Positions 33,391 to 45,460 of a stretch of DNA of 64,000 nucleotides are shown here, piece by piece. Both the position numbers and the translations under genes were made by a program. Under the pieces are notes generated by a model. That model was not told where the DNA came from. It searched no databases and was given only the letters and a program-made list of their open reading frames with translations. Each line of letters opens with the position of its first letter. The first letter of the stretch is position 1. Source of the stretch: Paragonimus westermani (taxonomy: Eukaryota; Platyhelminthes; Trematoda; Plagiorchiida; Troglotrematidae); NCBI GenBank assembly GCA_008508345.1, contig QNGE01000106.1, positions 203,079-267,078 on the forward strand, read 5' to 3'.

Positions 33391-33493
33391 CTATGAACAA
33401 GGAAACCGTCATCCTGGTAAACCCTATGTTATCTAAACCCATGGCCGTATCCACTCTCACTGATGATCGTGCTTGCGGACTGGCAAACAGAAA
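33391..33493 (+). other. Candidate coding exon, product unknown
   Basis: Acceptor GTGTTTCATCAG, then MNKETVILVNPML and DDRACGLANR, ending before GTGAGA at 33494 in phase 2. The next candidate exon (33769) begins with the single base needed to complete this Lys codon. Joined, they give a short ectodomain-like piece followed by a transmembrane helix. Evidence is limited to splice signals and phase agreement. Confidence 0.3.
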
Positions 33494-33525
33494 GTGAGAC
33501 CTGCTTAATGATTCTCACGTTAGTC

Positions 33526-33660
33526 AAGCTGTGGTCGCAAGTCAGGTTTACTTCGAACGCTTCCGGTTGGAAAACACTTCAGGTAAACCTGGAAGTGATA
33601 CCCAGTCCAGATACTTATGTTGATGCCAGGAATTATACAACCATCAGATTCACAACAGTA
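33526..33660 (+). other. Candidate coding segment, extracellular-like
   Basis: An open frame reading VRFTSNASGWKTLQV and NYTTIRFTT carries two N-glycosylation sequons (NAS, NYT). It lies between two candidate exons but its phase does not join either of them, so it would have to belong to another transcript or be chance. Confidence 0.2.
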
Positions 33661-33768
33661 TGAGGTCATGTGCTCTTCCTCTTCCACTACATGTGTGTTC
33701 CAGTTATTGTATTCAAATTTGACAAAGTCTCTCGGTCTACATGGCTTGATGTACTGAATGTCTTACAG

Positions 33769-33973
33769 ATATGAAACTGTGCTGTCGCATACCTTAACAC
33801 CGGCTTTACTGCTTCTTGTGGTGCTCCTGAATTACTCCATTCTTTGGTCGCACATACGTAGGTTAAAACGCCTATTTTCATTCATCATGTTACAGAGAGC
33901 AAAGAAACGGGTGCATCGCTTCGGTAAACTGAACTCCGAACCTAAGATAACTACAGCACCCACACCCATATGA
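33769..33973 (+). other. Candidate terminal exon: transmembrane helix plus basic tail
   Basis: Acceptor GAATGTCTTACAG, then YETVLSHTLTPALLLLVVLL, NYSILWSHIRRLKRLF, and a tail rich in Lys/Arg (RAKKRVHRFGK) ending APTPI and TGA at 33971-33973. The hydrophobic run of about 20 residues followed by basic residues fits a single-pass membrane anchor with a cytosolic tail of about 40 residues. It lies 1.4 kb downstream of the right inverted-repeat arm. The identity is unknown and no upstream ectodomain is secured. Confidence 0.35.
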
Positions 33974-34696
33974 TTGTCGTTAGTCGTATGCAAATTACTG
34001 TCCACGAGTTATTGAATGAACGACACACAAAACAACCAACGTTGAAAATATCACTGATTCTAAAAGCTCACCCTAACCGGACTTGAAACGATATTCGGGA
34101 CTGCCTCTCTTTCCGTAGTGTGGCGTATAATGACCAGTTAATGACTTCTAATAACAAGAATATTCCACAACCTTGGCCGATTCAGAGATGATGATTTTCG
34201 CAGTCTGCTGTGAAAACCAGTTAAGTACCCTCCCAAAGGAGTGGTTTATGCTAACACCTAAATCAATATATTGGTTAATTTTTTAAGGCTATCGATCCGT
34301 TTGTCTTCTACCTTCAGTGCTTTCCAATCGGAATATCGGCGCATCCTTTAATCCTTTCTGCATATCATAACAGCTGAACACATTTGGTCTAATACAGGAT
34401 GGGACTACATATATGTTCAACCGTAAATACCATGAATGTGCAACTAAATCACCATCAAGTGGAAAGTCAGTTGAGAGGATTTCGCCCATAATTTACAGCA
34501 CCGTTCCTCGCCGCCTCTGCTGTTTGAATAATATGTTGATGAGCCAATTCAAAGTGACCTTGTTGAGTGCGATCCACGATTAGTTCGTTCATTTCATAAA
34601 TGAGACGGGCACGGAAATGTACCAAATGAGTGGGATGGACGACGAAATTGAGTCATGAGAGTGGTCTTCCAATATGCTCTATCATTGGATATTTAG
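33974..34696. other. No gene recognised
   Basis: AT-rich sequence with only short open frames on both strands. Nothing to support. Confidence 0.5.
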
Positions 34697-34892
34697 GTGT
34701 AATTTTACAAGCTTTCAAATAACGGAGGCACTAGAAAAGATCATTGCTCATCCGGGACCACCCGAAAGTAAACTTACAGTGCACTGGGTTACCAACAATC
34801 AACAGGATGTATGCAATGGTCAAACTCCTTATACTATTCGACAGCTCCGCGACGGGGACGGACAATCAGTGTATTCCATCTTCACGACCAGT
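34697..34892 (+). other. Candidate exon resembling the dystroglycan juxtamembrane region
   Basis: After the acceptor ATATTTAG the frame reads CNFTSFQITEALEK, then ESKLTVHWVTNNQQDVCNG and YTIRQLRDGDGQSVYSIF, ending before GTGGGT at 34893. The order Cys-Asn-x-Thr, hydrophobic strand, W-(x)-T-N-N, Cys, then a leucine/arginine segment with Asp-Gly resembles the region of dystroglycan just outside the membrane (WTNN...C...L..RI..DDG). The similarity was noted from memory without a search and could be coincidental. The candidate membrane exon at 33769 lies on the wrong side for it to be the same simple gene. Confidence 0.3.
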
Positions 34893-36147
34893 GTGGGTCG
34901 ATGATCACCACTAGAATTATTTGAGTTGTGGTCAAAAGCGTCATTATTGTCAACCTGGTGGAAATATACACCAAATGGCTTATCACTTATCTGACAACCA
35001 ATACAGAGCTAACCGTGTATGAACACTGTGTATTCGAGTCGAGTCAACTATACTTCTATTCAACCGGCGGTTAATTTTTAAGCATGTACATACTCAGCTG
35101 CAACTTGAATCATTTGATTCAATTGTGGGGTCAATCTAAAAACGCGATTGCATGAAAGCAGAGATAAATAGAAAACAACATCGCCGGATCTAGCTGGACA
35201 TTTAGAAACACATCAACGCACACAATTAGGATGTAATAGAGAGGATTTAAGCTGTACCATTTTTACTCGTATCAAAATGTCGAACACGTGTAAATTCAAC
35301 AATGTGTTTACAGAACATACCAGCACACTCTGTTTGTAGAATCTAGAGAAATTAAAATATCCTTGGGTTGCAAACCACCGGAACAGTTATCATCAGGCTA
35401 ACTGAAGTGACACTATATGGTAAGAAGCCCACTTGTTCAGATGTATCTATCACGGCTATAACTCGACGAGGCTGAAAGCCTGGCTCCGCCAACAAACGAT
35501 GATACCGTAAGAAATAAACCAAACTATCACGAATTGTTCGGCCAGTTACTCTGATGGTCCGATCGATTAGTCGATCTAGCTTCGAAGCGTCCGTGGATAT
35601 TTGTACTGGCCAGAGGATTAGTTCTACACAACATTATCCATGTTTCTCCTCCTAATACACTTATGTAAGCGACGCTTCGTTGGATCGGACGTTGTTCGAG
35701 ACGATCAAATGCATTTACTGTGTAGAAATATCTGGTCTGTTAAGCTGGTGTCATACCTGGATGCTTTCTCATGAGACGGTCAGTTTAGTCAGGAAAGCTG
35801 CAAATATGTCCGCAGCACTTTGACAGTTGTCTGCAGTCTCATAAAATCGCTACAGTGATGCAGGTGTGAACAGGTTGGCACATACTACAAACCACTGTAG
35901 TGATCATAAGTCTACTGCGTATCAAAACATGCCGACACACTCACTTCGCTGTTTGAATACACGATTCCTGGCTACGGAGATGCACTCTGACTACCCCAGC
36001 AATAGTTCCTGCACCACATGCTACAAGCTGGCCATGTACGATGATCACCTAAGTAAAACCAGTACATTAGGCGTCTCTCTTCTCTCCATTCGTTTCTGTC
36101 TTGCAGGGCTTGCCCCGAACACGGTTTTGATTGACTCAATTGTATAG
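34893..36147. other. No gene recognised
   Basis: No frame above background from 34905 to 35865. The 93-codon + frame at 35866-36147 has no domain, but it crosses a strong acceptor (TTTCTGTCTTGCAG) at about 36106. Confidence 0.5.
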
Positions 36148-36207
36148 GAACAGGTGAAGACCGAGGCGGACGTGCCGGTTACTCCCAACTCGAGTGTGTG
36201 TTTTCAA
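36148..36207 (+). other. Weak candidate exon
   Basis: After TGTATAG the frame EQVKTEADVPVTPNSSVC is GC-rich and coding-like. No clear donor is seen and the frame stops at 36207. The function is not recognised. Confidence 0.15.
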
Positions 36208-36430
36208 CGAAAGACATGTTGATAGGTACAATACTGCAGTTCGGTTTACTGGGCAGGAACGATCTCTTCCTTTTTGTCTACCAAGAGTACCACCTCCACG
36301 CAGTGTCCCACCTAACCGAATCAGCACGTACTGGGACGACCGAGAATCGGTCGAATACAAACCACATATATAAGTATATCCACACACCTTTCCTTCTAAA
36401 ATTATATTATAATTTCTCCTGTGTTTTCAG

Positions 36431-36508
36431 GCTCGGCAATTGGCCCAATGGAACCAGGCATGGAATGGTTCTCAGCTTGGCAAATTGAGTTCGCCTCGCG
36501 ATGACTAG
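36431..36508 (+). other. Candidate terminal exon (25 codons and stop)
   Basis: One of the stronger acceptors of the window (TTTCTCCTGTGTTTTCAG) leads into ARQLAQWNQAWNGSQ, then LGKLSSPRDD and TAG at 36506-36508. Phase 0. It could be the last exon of a gene in the 33-36 kb cluster, or a distal alternative last exon of PMCA, which would be phase-compatible with exon G. There is no direct evidence for either. Confidence 0.3.
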
Positions 36509-39500
36509 AGCGCAAGGAATAGTCAACACCATCGGCTTCTTTAAGATCAGTATATATTGGTTTAGTAACCGTGTTTCAGCTATGGTTGAGGAACGCCTGT
36601 GCATTCATATCAGTCTGATTACATGTAGAGTTGTTGCTGAAGATGTGCAAGATGGGGCTATTAGACTATGGCAGTTCATTTGAATTGAAATCGCTATAAG
36701 ATAATCCGCAAGCAGCTTCAGCTTAATCGTCCCAGTTACCAATCCTGCAAAAAACGCTAGTGCGGAATTTCATTGACAGGTGAACTAAACATTTTACTAA
36801 AACAGATCTGGACAAACCTTAAAACAATATTCACATTTTTCGAGGTTTTCTTGTGGAAGGTAGAGTTGGCGGAAGAATTATCGATAACCACCGTCTGTCG
36901 ATATTTCAAAGGTCGGTACCCCATTTTGCAACAGATGTCCTAAATTTTTGTCACCGTAAACATCAGACACTGACGGTCAAATTACAACTGTAAAAAGTCC
37001 ATGCAACTGCCTCTCAAAGAAGCAAATTCATTATTCTAATCCAGACTAGCTCATCGGTCACAACAGCAGCCAATTGGTTTTTATGTCAGATTCACGTCTA
37101 ACCCCCCTTACCAGCACATCTATTTGCACTCAGTTCTATCTACAGGATGCACTCAGATCACCATTTTACCTTCAAAATTGGATTAATTTAATTCGTTGTC
37201 CACATAATGATAAAGTTCCAACGCAGTACCTTCGTTCACATTTGTATTCTGCGTTGGGCGACAGTGTTCAATTTGTTTTATATCATCGTTATTACTTATC
37301 CAGGATTTGGAACGAACTGAGATTCGTGTTTACTTATACCTTAATCGGTTGCTATTCACTTTTTACTTCGTGGTCTTTGAAATCAAGCATTTAATGCCGC
37401 GTTCACCGGTGAATGTTACGTGCATGTTTCCTACATTAACAGGGGTGATCAACATTCGCATCTAATAGGAATCACCACAGAAAGCTCGACTGTGGTCTGT
37501 GCTTTGAGACTGGATACATATGGCTATTTTGCTTCCGTAAGATGGTTTAGTCTTCTTTTCTCTGTTTCTGTGTATTTCTGAACACTCGATTTTTGTTTGC
37601 ATCGACGAATGCAGAGTTTTGGCAACTGTTGTCCTTCGTGTTGTTGGTGTTTGAACGGTCACTCCACAGATCAGCCTGACAGTTTTCTCACGGGAGACCA
37701 CAACAGCTGACAGAATTTTTGAGCTCCTTCTCAATTATGAAGTCACGAAACAACTGTTTGGAATCGTTACCACTATAGGCTTCTCCTACATCGAAACTGC
37801 CATTAAATATGTCCTACTGCTCACCTTGGTGTCTTATGAGGACTCCAAAGGAAGCCGAATTAATAAAAAGAATATAATTTTAACGTTAATGAGACCAAAG
37901 TTAAATTGATCAAAAGATGTGGAAGTTTTAGTTAGTCGTGATCAAACATCGATTCGTATTAAAGCGTGCATGAGTCCAAAACTTTGTGTTCTCTAGACAA
38001 ACCAAGCAGATTCGCCTGTGATTTTACAAAAGAGATTGGAAATAATATCACCCTGCACACTTGTAATTCTCTATCAGAATCGATTTGAAGTTCTTAAGAA
38101 ATCATGAGGGTAACGTACCTTTCCAGAATAATCAGTGGATGTCCAAGGATTATTCGATATTTGGACGGTTTATTTTTGTAAAGAACAGTAAACAAAATTT
38201 CAGTTTTGCTACCGAGTGTGCTTGAAAATAGCCGGATAATAGACAGGGACATCTGGACAGACGCATGGGTGCACACACATGCCAGCAGGTGCGCCGGTGC
38301 ACGCCCCACGTTTGATGCAGTTTCGAGCCAGTCGATAGCTTCCATTTATTCAACATCTCACACCGCTTACAGACGTCCTACACATGGTTGATGTTGAATT
38401 TCCAAAATTATATCGACCTCATCTATGTATCCATCAGTCAAGGATGTTTGGATTGTGAATGTGTGTTGATGCGGGTCAACACATGTTGTTTAAAACCTAG
38501 CGTGTTAGTGAGTAGTGTGGCATACACGTCAACTATTGGAGCGTGCGTGGAAATTAATCAACGTTTCGTTCAACTAACTGTCAAAAAAGTTTCATTAAGA
38601 ATATTTGTTTCATGAGCCCCACACATCCACAAGGGACAAATATTATGTGCTTACAATAATTGATATTAATTATGCCTTCTCACCAGTTAATCACTGAAAA
38701 ATGGTGGTATTGCAGGAATGTACCCAATACACAACAATCAAAAGTGTTTCTACGCTAAAACAGTGCGTATTTTCGTTTGCTGGAATAGAGGTTAGTTTAA
38801 AAAAGCATTGATCGGAAGCTTATGGTGAACTTCTGGAAGTGTTGCGTGAAAGCAGTCATAAACCAATGAGACAAAACCAATTTCTCCGGAACGACGTGAT
38901 ACACTCCGTCAGTTTAAAGACAGTGGGAAATGGATTGTAGTGTACGGCGTTACGTTATTTTTCATTAGGATCGAGACCTTTTAATCAAAGGTGAAAACTA
39001 CTGGAGTTCATTTGGTTCACGTTGACAATTAACGACCTTAGATTAGGTACGACGTTGACCATATACTTTGAACTGTAATCATTAGAATGTTGATATGTAT
39101 CACAAGCAACAGTGGTTTGTCCAATCGCATACGGATAGGTATTACTGGAGTGAATACGTACATCAGAAACCGAAGTTTCCTCGTCGCAAATCTCATTAGT
39201 AGGGGTCTTCCTCGTCACGATCGGGATAGATTACATAAATTTATCTGAACGCAAAACTGAGTGACATTCCATCTATACAAACGAAATCCCTGTCTGCTTA
39301 TCAATGATTGAAAAATTGATCCCGTTGATACATGTACTATATATATATATATATGTAGTTCACACAGTGTATGCGTAATCACAGTACACGATTTAAAACC
39401 AACCGACTGGTGCACTGGGCAACGACAGCAGTTGTCCAGCGTTCTGTGTTCAGCATTCTAATGACCACTTCGTTTAACATCAAACCCTCTTTTGCCTTGC

Positions 39501-41014
39501 TAAAGCACGCGTTCCCATAAACTATACAATTCACCCGTAAATTCTCCGAGTGTAGTGTCTAAGACTACCTCATAATTCCATCTAAATTTGTGACGCCTCC
39601 GCTGGTCATCGGTTGGATGAGGCGCACCTTGTTTGTTCTGTTGTTTGGTTTTTACTCTGAAGAGTGAGACTAACATTGATTTAAAATTTAGCTTGGTTTA
39701 ACAATTCCCCTCAGTTCGTATCCACTGAAGTATCGTGTTGTACATTCATCTGGCTTCAGGTGCCAGCCTCTGTCTTACCGCGCTCCCGTTATTCCATACT
39801 GAACTCACTTTTTCTACGTACACACACATTTCTTTTTGTACTGAATTAACAACCGAAATGAACGAGTCGTTTTGTCTGTTGTATGATACTAAGTGCAATA
39901 AAATAAACTTTAAACTCTACAGAACGAGCCAGAGCAAACCCCTCACCAAATGGACTACCGAAATGCCAAGGCAGAAATACATACCATATAGCTTCAAATA
40001 GAACACTGAGTCATGACAAATAATTTGGGCAGACGTGTCGCGCAGACTCACCGTCACGGTAAACTGAATAAGTGCACGGCTCCGGTTTTGCGTCTTTGAG
40101 CGTATGACGAAACGAGGCAACAAGCGACATTACGTGATCTTAGTTGAGTCATACTAACGCGTCAGTTGATCGTCATCATCCATAATACAACTAACAGTCA
40201 GGCATGGCTAGGTAACTCTCCCATTGCATGCAGATGGAATATGGGGATTGGAGTTGGCTATATTGACTATCAAAGTTATTAAAATCCATCATCCAAATGT
40301 TGACGTAATTTACATCAGCTTAGGATTTTCGTGGTGTGTAGTCGGTCAGAAAGAATATAGAGTTGAAGTTGTGGTCTGTAGGAAAATTCAATCTTTTACA
40401 TCAGCTGTGTTTTCCTTCTGCTCACTTTCCAGGACTATTTGGTTCATTCCCCGGTTCACTGTTGTCTTGTCCTACATTTCTTTCCGTCACCAGTGCTTTT
40501 GAGTCGCAAAAATGTCCACTGTCCTACTGCTCGTTACAGTGGACATAACTGTCATGACCAGGGGCCGATCAGGAAATTAAAGTTGGTGGTAGTTAACAAG
40601 CCTGTTCGTCTGTCTTAACTACGTCTCGTGAGTGGTGTGAATTATGAACACCGTACTGATGATACTGCCACACAACATTCGGCCGAGTCTACAAATACCA
40701 GGTCCTGCACGTAGTGTTTATTGAAACTACCCTGATGGCAGAACTGTGCATTTTTGTCACTCATTTTTAGCCTGGAATTTTAAAACTTGTTTAAGGTGGG
40801 TAGATATTTTCTTTACCGCCTGTACGTCACCTAATCCTAGTGATAAAATTACTGTTATAATAAATGCACAGTGGATGTTTTTGGCACGTAAACCACACTA
40901 AATTTCTTGCAAGTGACTATAACTTGAGGCTTGCGTGTTTCGGATCAACACCCTTTTTCTAACCTACTGTAAGCAATTTTGTTCATTCTAAGCCAGCCCA
41001 ATCTGTTTCACGCT
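36509..41014. other. No gene supported
   Basis: Open frames of 106 (37074-37394, +), 88 (39735-40001, +) and 92 (40224-40502, +) codons show no recognisable domain and no matching splice structure. A (TA)n tract lies at 39338-39357. Confidence 0.5.
39338..39357. repeat. (TA)n microsatellite
   Basis: About eight TA units, perfect. Confidence 0.9.
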
Positions 41015-41251
41015 CTACGCCACCGAGTTCACAACACGGAAAGCCTTCACAACGGGAACAACAGAACGGCATTTAACGCGATCAGAAAGAAGTCGTAGAA
41101 ATCTTTCCCGTGAAAGTCCAACCTGTTCAGCATGTTTGTAACCGGCAAGAAAACGTTTGTAAAAAATTTCTGCCGAGCATGTAAGTATTTTTTGACCATG
41201 TTCTTTAAACAAACTCCTTATTAAAAATGTTTCGAGGGTGTCATCAGACAT
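41015..41251 (-). other. Unrecognised minus-strand open frame
   Basis: 78 codons starting MSDDTLETFLIRSLFKEHGQ and ending AFRVVNSVA. The residue mix is balanced and coding-like (helical, charged). The frame remains open upstream into SAEENDAAFFVLCE, so the Met need not be the start. It could be a terminal exon or a transposon relic. No family recognised. Confidence 0.2.
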
Positions 41252-43462
41252 TTCACATAGAACGAAAAAAGCAGCATCATTCTCTTCTGCACTTTTATTG
41301 ATTTTGCGTCCTCAAGAAGCGGCTCTTCAGTTTCTTTTTCTAATGATCGTGTATACAGACGGGAGGTTGAAGAGCCTCAAGGTTTGTACATAACTCTCTT
41401 CTAAGCTCATGCTGCTTGAATGGTTATATCACCGTCTTCAGATTAGCGGATTTTAGGTGAACGGAACGCTGCGAATTCAACCATCGAACTTCTCACAAAA
41501 CATACTTCCTAAGTGTACTACTTTTACCATCTTTTACAAATTAAAAACAGACTGTAAACTACATAAACCGTTATATTCGAACGATTTTCAAAAGTCTGCG
41601 CTCTAGAAGTTGTTTTCATACTGTACTTAGATTTGTCGTACTTTGATATAGGCTCATTGAACACACGTCAGTAGGCCCGCATGCTACATTTCCTTGGGAG
41701 ATCTCTAAACTTTTCCGAATAATCCTGGGAGAAAACACAACACCTAGTTTTGTGATCTTAATAGGCGAATCCCTAAAACCAGATTCTTCTGAAAAGTAAC
41801 AAGAATTTGAAATAGTTCTTAAACAAAGGCAATGTTACGGATATGCCCTAGAAGATTTTAGTTCATACGGACTGAATATCACTCACAACCAGTCACATCA
41901 TTTATAGTCCCATAGACTTTCCAGTGAACCTCCTTCAAAGATGATCAGGAAACTCTAGTTTCACTGATACATGACACTAGTTCATATCCTTGTCCTGATC
42001 AGTAGTTGAATTCCTGCCACTGATCCTTGAGGCAGCCCCGTTGGCCACTGCGTCATTGATCTGACATCAAGCATTTGTGACGTTAACCCACATTTACCGG
42101 TTCTAGCCTATTTTGGTCCTCAAGTCTTTCATCATGATTTGTGCAACCGCACTTTGTGAGTGACAACGAGAGATCATCCAATTAAAAGCCACTAAACAAT
42201 TACTTATTATACCTCAACATGCTTGTCCTGGATGAAGCTGCTAAATTCCCTCTGTTCTTGTATAAATACATAATTGTTCCAGGGGAGAATTCCTGATTTT
42301 TACTGTTCAATTTGCCTAAAATGCTGGTACTCTTCTACACTTCATACACGAATATCGTTAGCCAGTCCAAAATGCTTAATTTATGCTGAAAGACATGCTG
42401 AAATTGCGTCAACCCCATCCATCATGGTCCAGCTCGGAAACAGAAAATGCTTCTATCACTTCTTTCATAAGTAGTCATGAAAAGTAGATGTTAGCTAACC
42501 TGAAAACAAGATTGATTGCTCCTACTGTCGCCTGTGCCTTCTACTTGTTCATTCTGTGAACTGGGCGAACTTTACCTTGCCCAATCATAAATGCCGTAAC
42601 CATTGTTTCGTATAGATCTGGTTTTGGTGCTCGAGATAATGTTGGACAAAACACCATGCAAATTCTGTATTCCTTCTGCCAGTTACCGGTAGTGATTCTT
42701 CAAAGTTCGGATCAATTCTTATGGATGGCTTTGTAGAACTACTCGGCACAAACAGTACTGAATGAATGAATGGATAAAACCTTGTCTTACAGACATCCCG
42801 TAGTGGTCCGAATTATAATAAGGTACTTTTGAATTTCCTTTTTCAAACGAACTGAATTCTCGTCGCCGGTATTCTACTCTGGACAGTTATTAAGAAGGAA
42901 AAAACAGAAAAAGTCTTAGTACATCAGCAAGTAGATAAGTGAACAACTTCCTCACAGATCAAAACTGGTACGTACCTCGTGTGTGTGTGATGGTTTAAAA
43001 TTTTAAATGATGTCAGGAACAACTGTTCACTGGCAGTGACTTTGTGTAGTTTACGTCCAGTGGTCGTTCTGACATTAGGACGGCTGGTTGTGTAAATAAC
43101 TAGTATTTCTGAAATATCGTACAGTCCGTTCACTTTCACTCAGTCAGCTAAACTATACCAAACACCGAAGTTACCACTCTGATGTCGCCAGCTGTGAACC
43201 AAGTAACGGGTTTTCCTTAGGAAAGACAAATTTCATTAGCATGCACTTTTTGTGGTAGACTGTATATTGACATGAACCTTATTTCCACGGCGGATGATCC
43301 ATCCGATTGGGACTTGACTCTCATTTGTCACTTAGATTCTAATGTCTGCAGACGTTGATGAGAAAACCTTAAAGAGATTCAAAGCAAGTTTCTGCTGCTC
43401 ATTTGAAACAATGGTCGTGTTCCTATCTCAGGTTGCTGATTCAGACATTCGGTTATTCGCTG
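41252..43462. other. No gene recognised
   Basis: Only short open frames on both strands and AT-rich runs. Nothing to support. Confidence 0.5.
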
Positions 43463-43700
43463 AGCTTGGCATTTAGGTTGCAAATGTTTCATCAAGGAAA
43501 GGGGTGAAAGCAACAGTACGCGGGTGTTCGAGAAAAAAAGGCTGAAAACCAAAACCAAACAACCAGTTAGAATTCAGGTGAATAGGTCAGCCAAATTTTG
43601 TGAGTGGGAGCAGGAATCCATCAAACTCCACCAGTACCACCCTCAAACACCCACACACTAATCAGGTCACCTCGTTTGGTGATGAAACGTTTGTGACCAG
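43463..43700. repeat. Diverged second copy of the foldback repeat
   Basis: GAGCTTGGCATTTAGGTTGC (43467-43486) matches the arm of the 2284-2468 repeat, and ACCTCGTTTGGTGATGAAAC (43669-43688) matches the opposite arm. Between them lies about 180 bp that the first copy lacks. The two arms are only about 70% complementary here, so this is an older copy. Its right end runs directly into the minus-strand gypsy remnant. Confidence 0.7.
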
Positions 43701-44370
43701 CATCTGAAGCTGTAAACTTGGATTCCCCGTAGGATATCCTCTATCCTTGGCCTCGGTTTGCTGACGTAACCGCAAAAAGTGATTAGGTCATCCAAGTACG
43801 CGGCCAAACATGGAACGTTAGAAAGAAAGATGTTAATGGCATGCCGAAAGTCGGTGGTGGCTGTCATAACACCAAGTGGGAGCCTGATGTACTTGAAAAA
43901 GCCGCGATGTGTACTGACTATGGCGGTACATGTTAGTTAGTTGTTGTTTGGAAAAGTATGTGCCGCTAGTCGACACGACGAACAGCTCAGCATACACCTC
44001 GGTCGGATAGATGTTTTATTCGACTACCACATACATACCTCCCAAAAAATCGGTACACGTCCGTAAGGACTTTTTGACCTCTTGACCAAAACGACTAGAA
44101 TGGTTCAGTCGCATTAAGACAAAGCTATCACGACGCACAGGTCTTCCAACCGACTGGGTTTTGTCTAGACCATTTTGAGGGCTTTGCTTGTAACTGGTCG
44201 GTTTGTCTGGAGAACAGGTTGTCTGCCTGGAGAAAATTCCAGTGCGATTTAAGCAGGGGAAATTGACACGGACTGCCGTGGAATACTGGGGCAAACCGCT
44301 TGACAGTTTGTTTGAGTGAACTGGAAGGAACGGTAGGAGACCGGACATGTATGCTGAAAGGCGGAGCAAT
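43700..44370 (-). pseudogene. gypsy reverse transcriptase relic with YLDD motif
   Basis: The N-terminal RT part lies in the frame 44016-44369 (SLRTCTDFLGG) and the catalytic part in 43667-43867 (INIFLSNVPCLAAYLDDLIT). The two aspartates of Y-L-D-D are retained although the frame is broken between the parts. The frame also passes into the foldback-like sequence at its 3' end. Confidence 0.75.
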
Positions 44371-45061
44371 GAGATAGGTCAGGCCAAGTTGTTCGAGCCA
44401 GCCGAGTAGTTTGAGATCGGATTCGGTGAGGTGGCAGGTCTCACCAATAGTACTGCCGCTGAACAAGGCACTGCAGTGCAGTTTCCCAGTCATGTGTAGT
44501 GGATATCGCAAGCTTTTTTTGCGAATTCTGACATGCACAGCATTGTGAACTGACCACTTGGCGGTAAGTTTGCTCGACGGTGTCGATTTCGCATGCAGAG
44601 TCCAGCTGCAGCCGGACTGAGTAATCACTGACGCGGATCAGCAAGAAGTTCCTAGAAGCAGTATTCGCTACTTGGAGCTTCGTGTGCAATCTGATGGATC
44701 ACACCGTGGTGTTGGGTTTGAATTGGCGTCAGATGATTGCTTGGGAGTAAAGAAATGTTTGATATGGTGCGGCCAGGAGTGTCAAAAACCAACCTATGTA
44801 ACGCAGCTGATTACACCATTGGCAACAGTTCTGTCAGACTAGGCGATCATAATAAAATTGCCAAGCGCCGCAACAACAGCAAGGAAACGGTAGCAACTTC
44901 CTTTGAACTAATTTGGAGGGCCTCAACGATTGCGGTGCACTGAATTTGGAGCCCGACCCGGCTTCCGAATCACAGCTGCGTCATGTTTGAAAGTGAGTAA
45001 ATACTGCACTCTTCTGTCAATGTCTGCAGTGTCTCTTTAAGATCCTGGTAAAGTTCTGTCA

Positions 45062-45460
45062 TCAACTGTGTGCAGACTGGGGACCACAAGTGAAAATAAG
45101 GCTTTCAGCCCGATCCCCGGTAAGAAAATCCAGGTGGAAACGCCCATACTCAAGAATGACGATACCTGATTTGTTGGACTTTCGTACAGACAGATGCAGA
45201 CACTGGTAGAAAAACTGATCAGGAGGGAGCAACTCTGCAACTAACTTTGTCAATGTCTTGAAAGTGCCAACAAAAGGAGCATCTCTCTGGTTTCTCGACA
45301 AGATGTAATTTGAATACCGTTCATGCTGGGCAAGACCATGTTTGAGAAGAAACAATCAAACCTCTAAAGAGTCCTTTCGATAATCCGAGTCGATAGTTTG
45401 AAGGGTGTCACACCGTTTGAACCAAGACTCAAATGCAACATTAACCAACTGTTCGAGAAA
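45062..45460 (-). pseudogene. gypsy gag relic
   Basis: Capsid-like segment: an upstream piece FESWFKRCDTL, a frame break near 45360, then QHERYSNYILSRNQRD, FKTLTKLVAELLP and ESLIFTCGPQSAHS. The pattern W-F...L...A...Y...I..L and F.C.L/G at the end is that of Ty3/gypsy gag proteins of flatworms. The open part covers 97 codons. Confidence 0.7.

Larger units (their letters stand above)
43690..45460 (-). mobile_element. Ty3/gypsy LTR-retrotransposon remnant (gag to RT)
   Basis: Read on the minus strand from 45460, the segments follow the usual order: gag (FESWFKRCDTLQTID, then FLLKHGLAQHERYSNYILS), a zinc-knuckle relic (CCCCGAWQFYYD...CCQWC) near 44785-44895, a protease relic (VRLQLDSACEID, position of the D-S/T-A motif) near 44600, the pre-RT linker, and RT with the catalytic YLDDL near 43780. 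Several stops and frameshifts interrupt it. RNase H and integrase are not seen and no LTRs could be identified, so it is a truncated dead copy. Confidence 0.8.
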
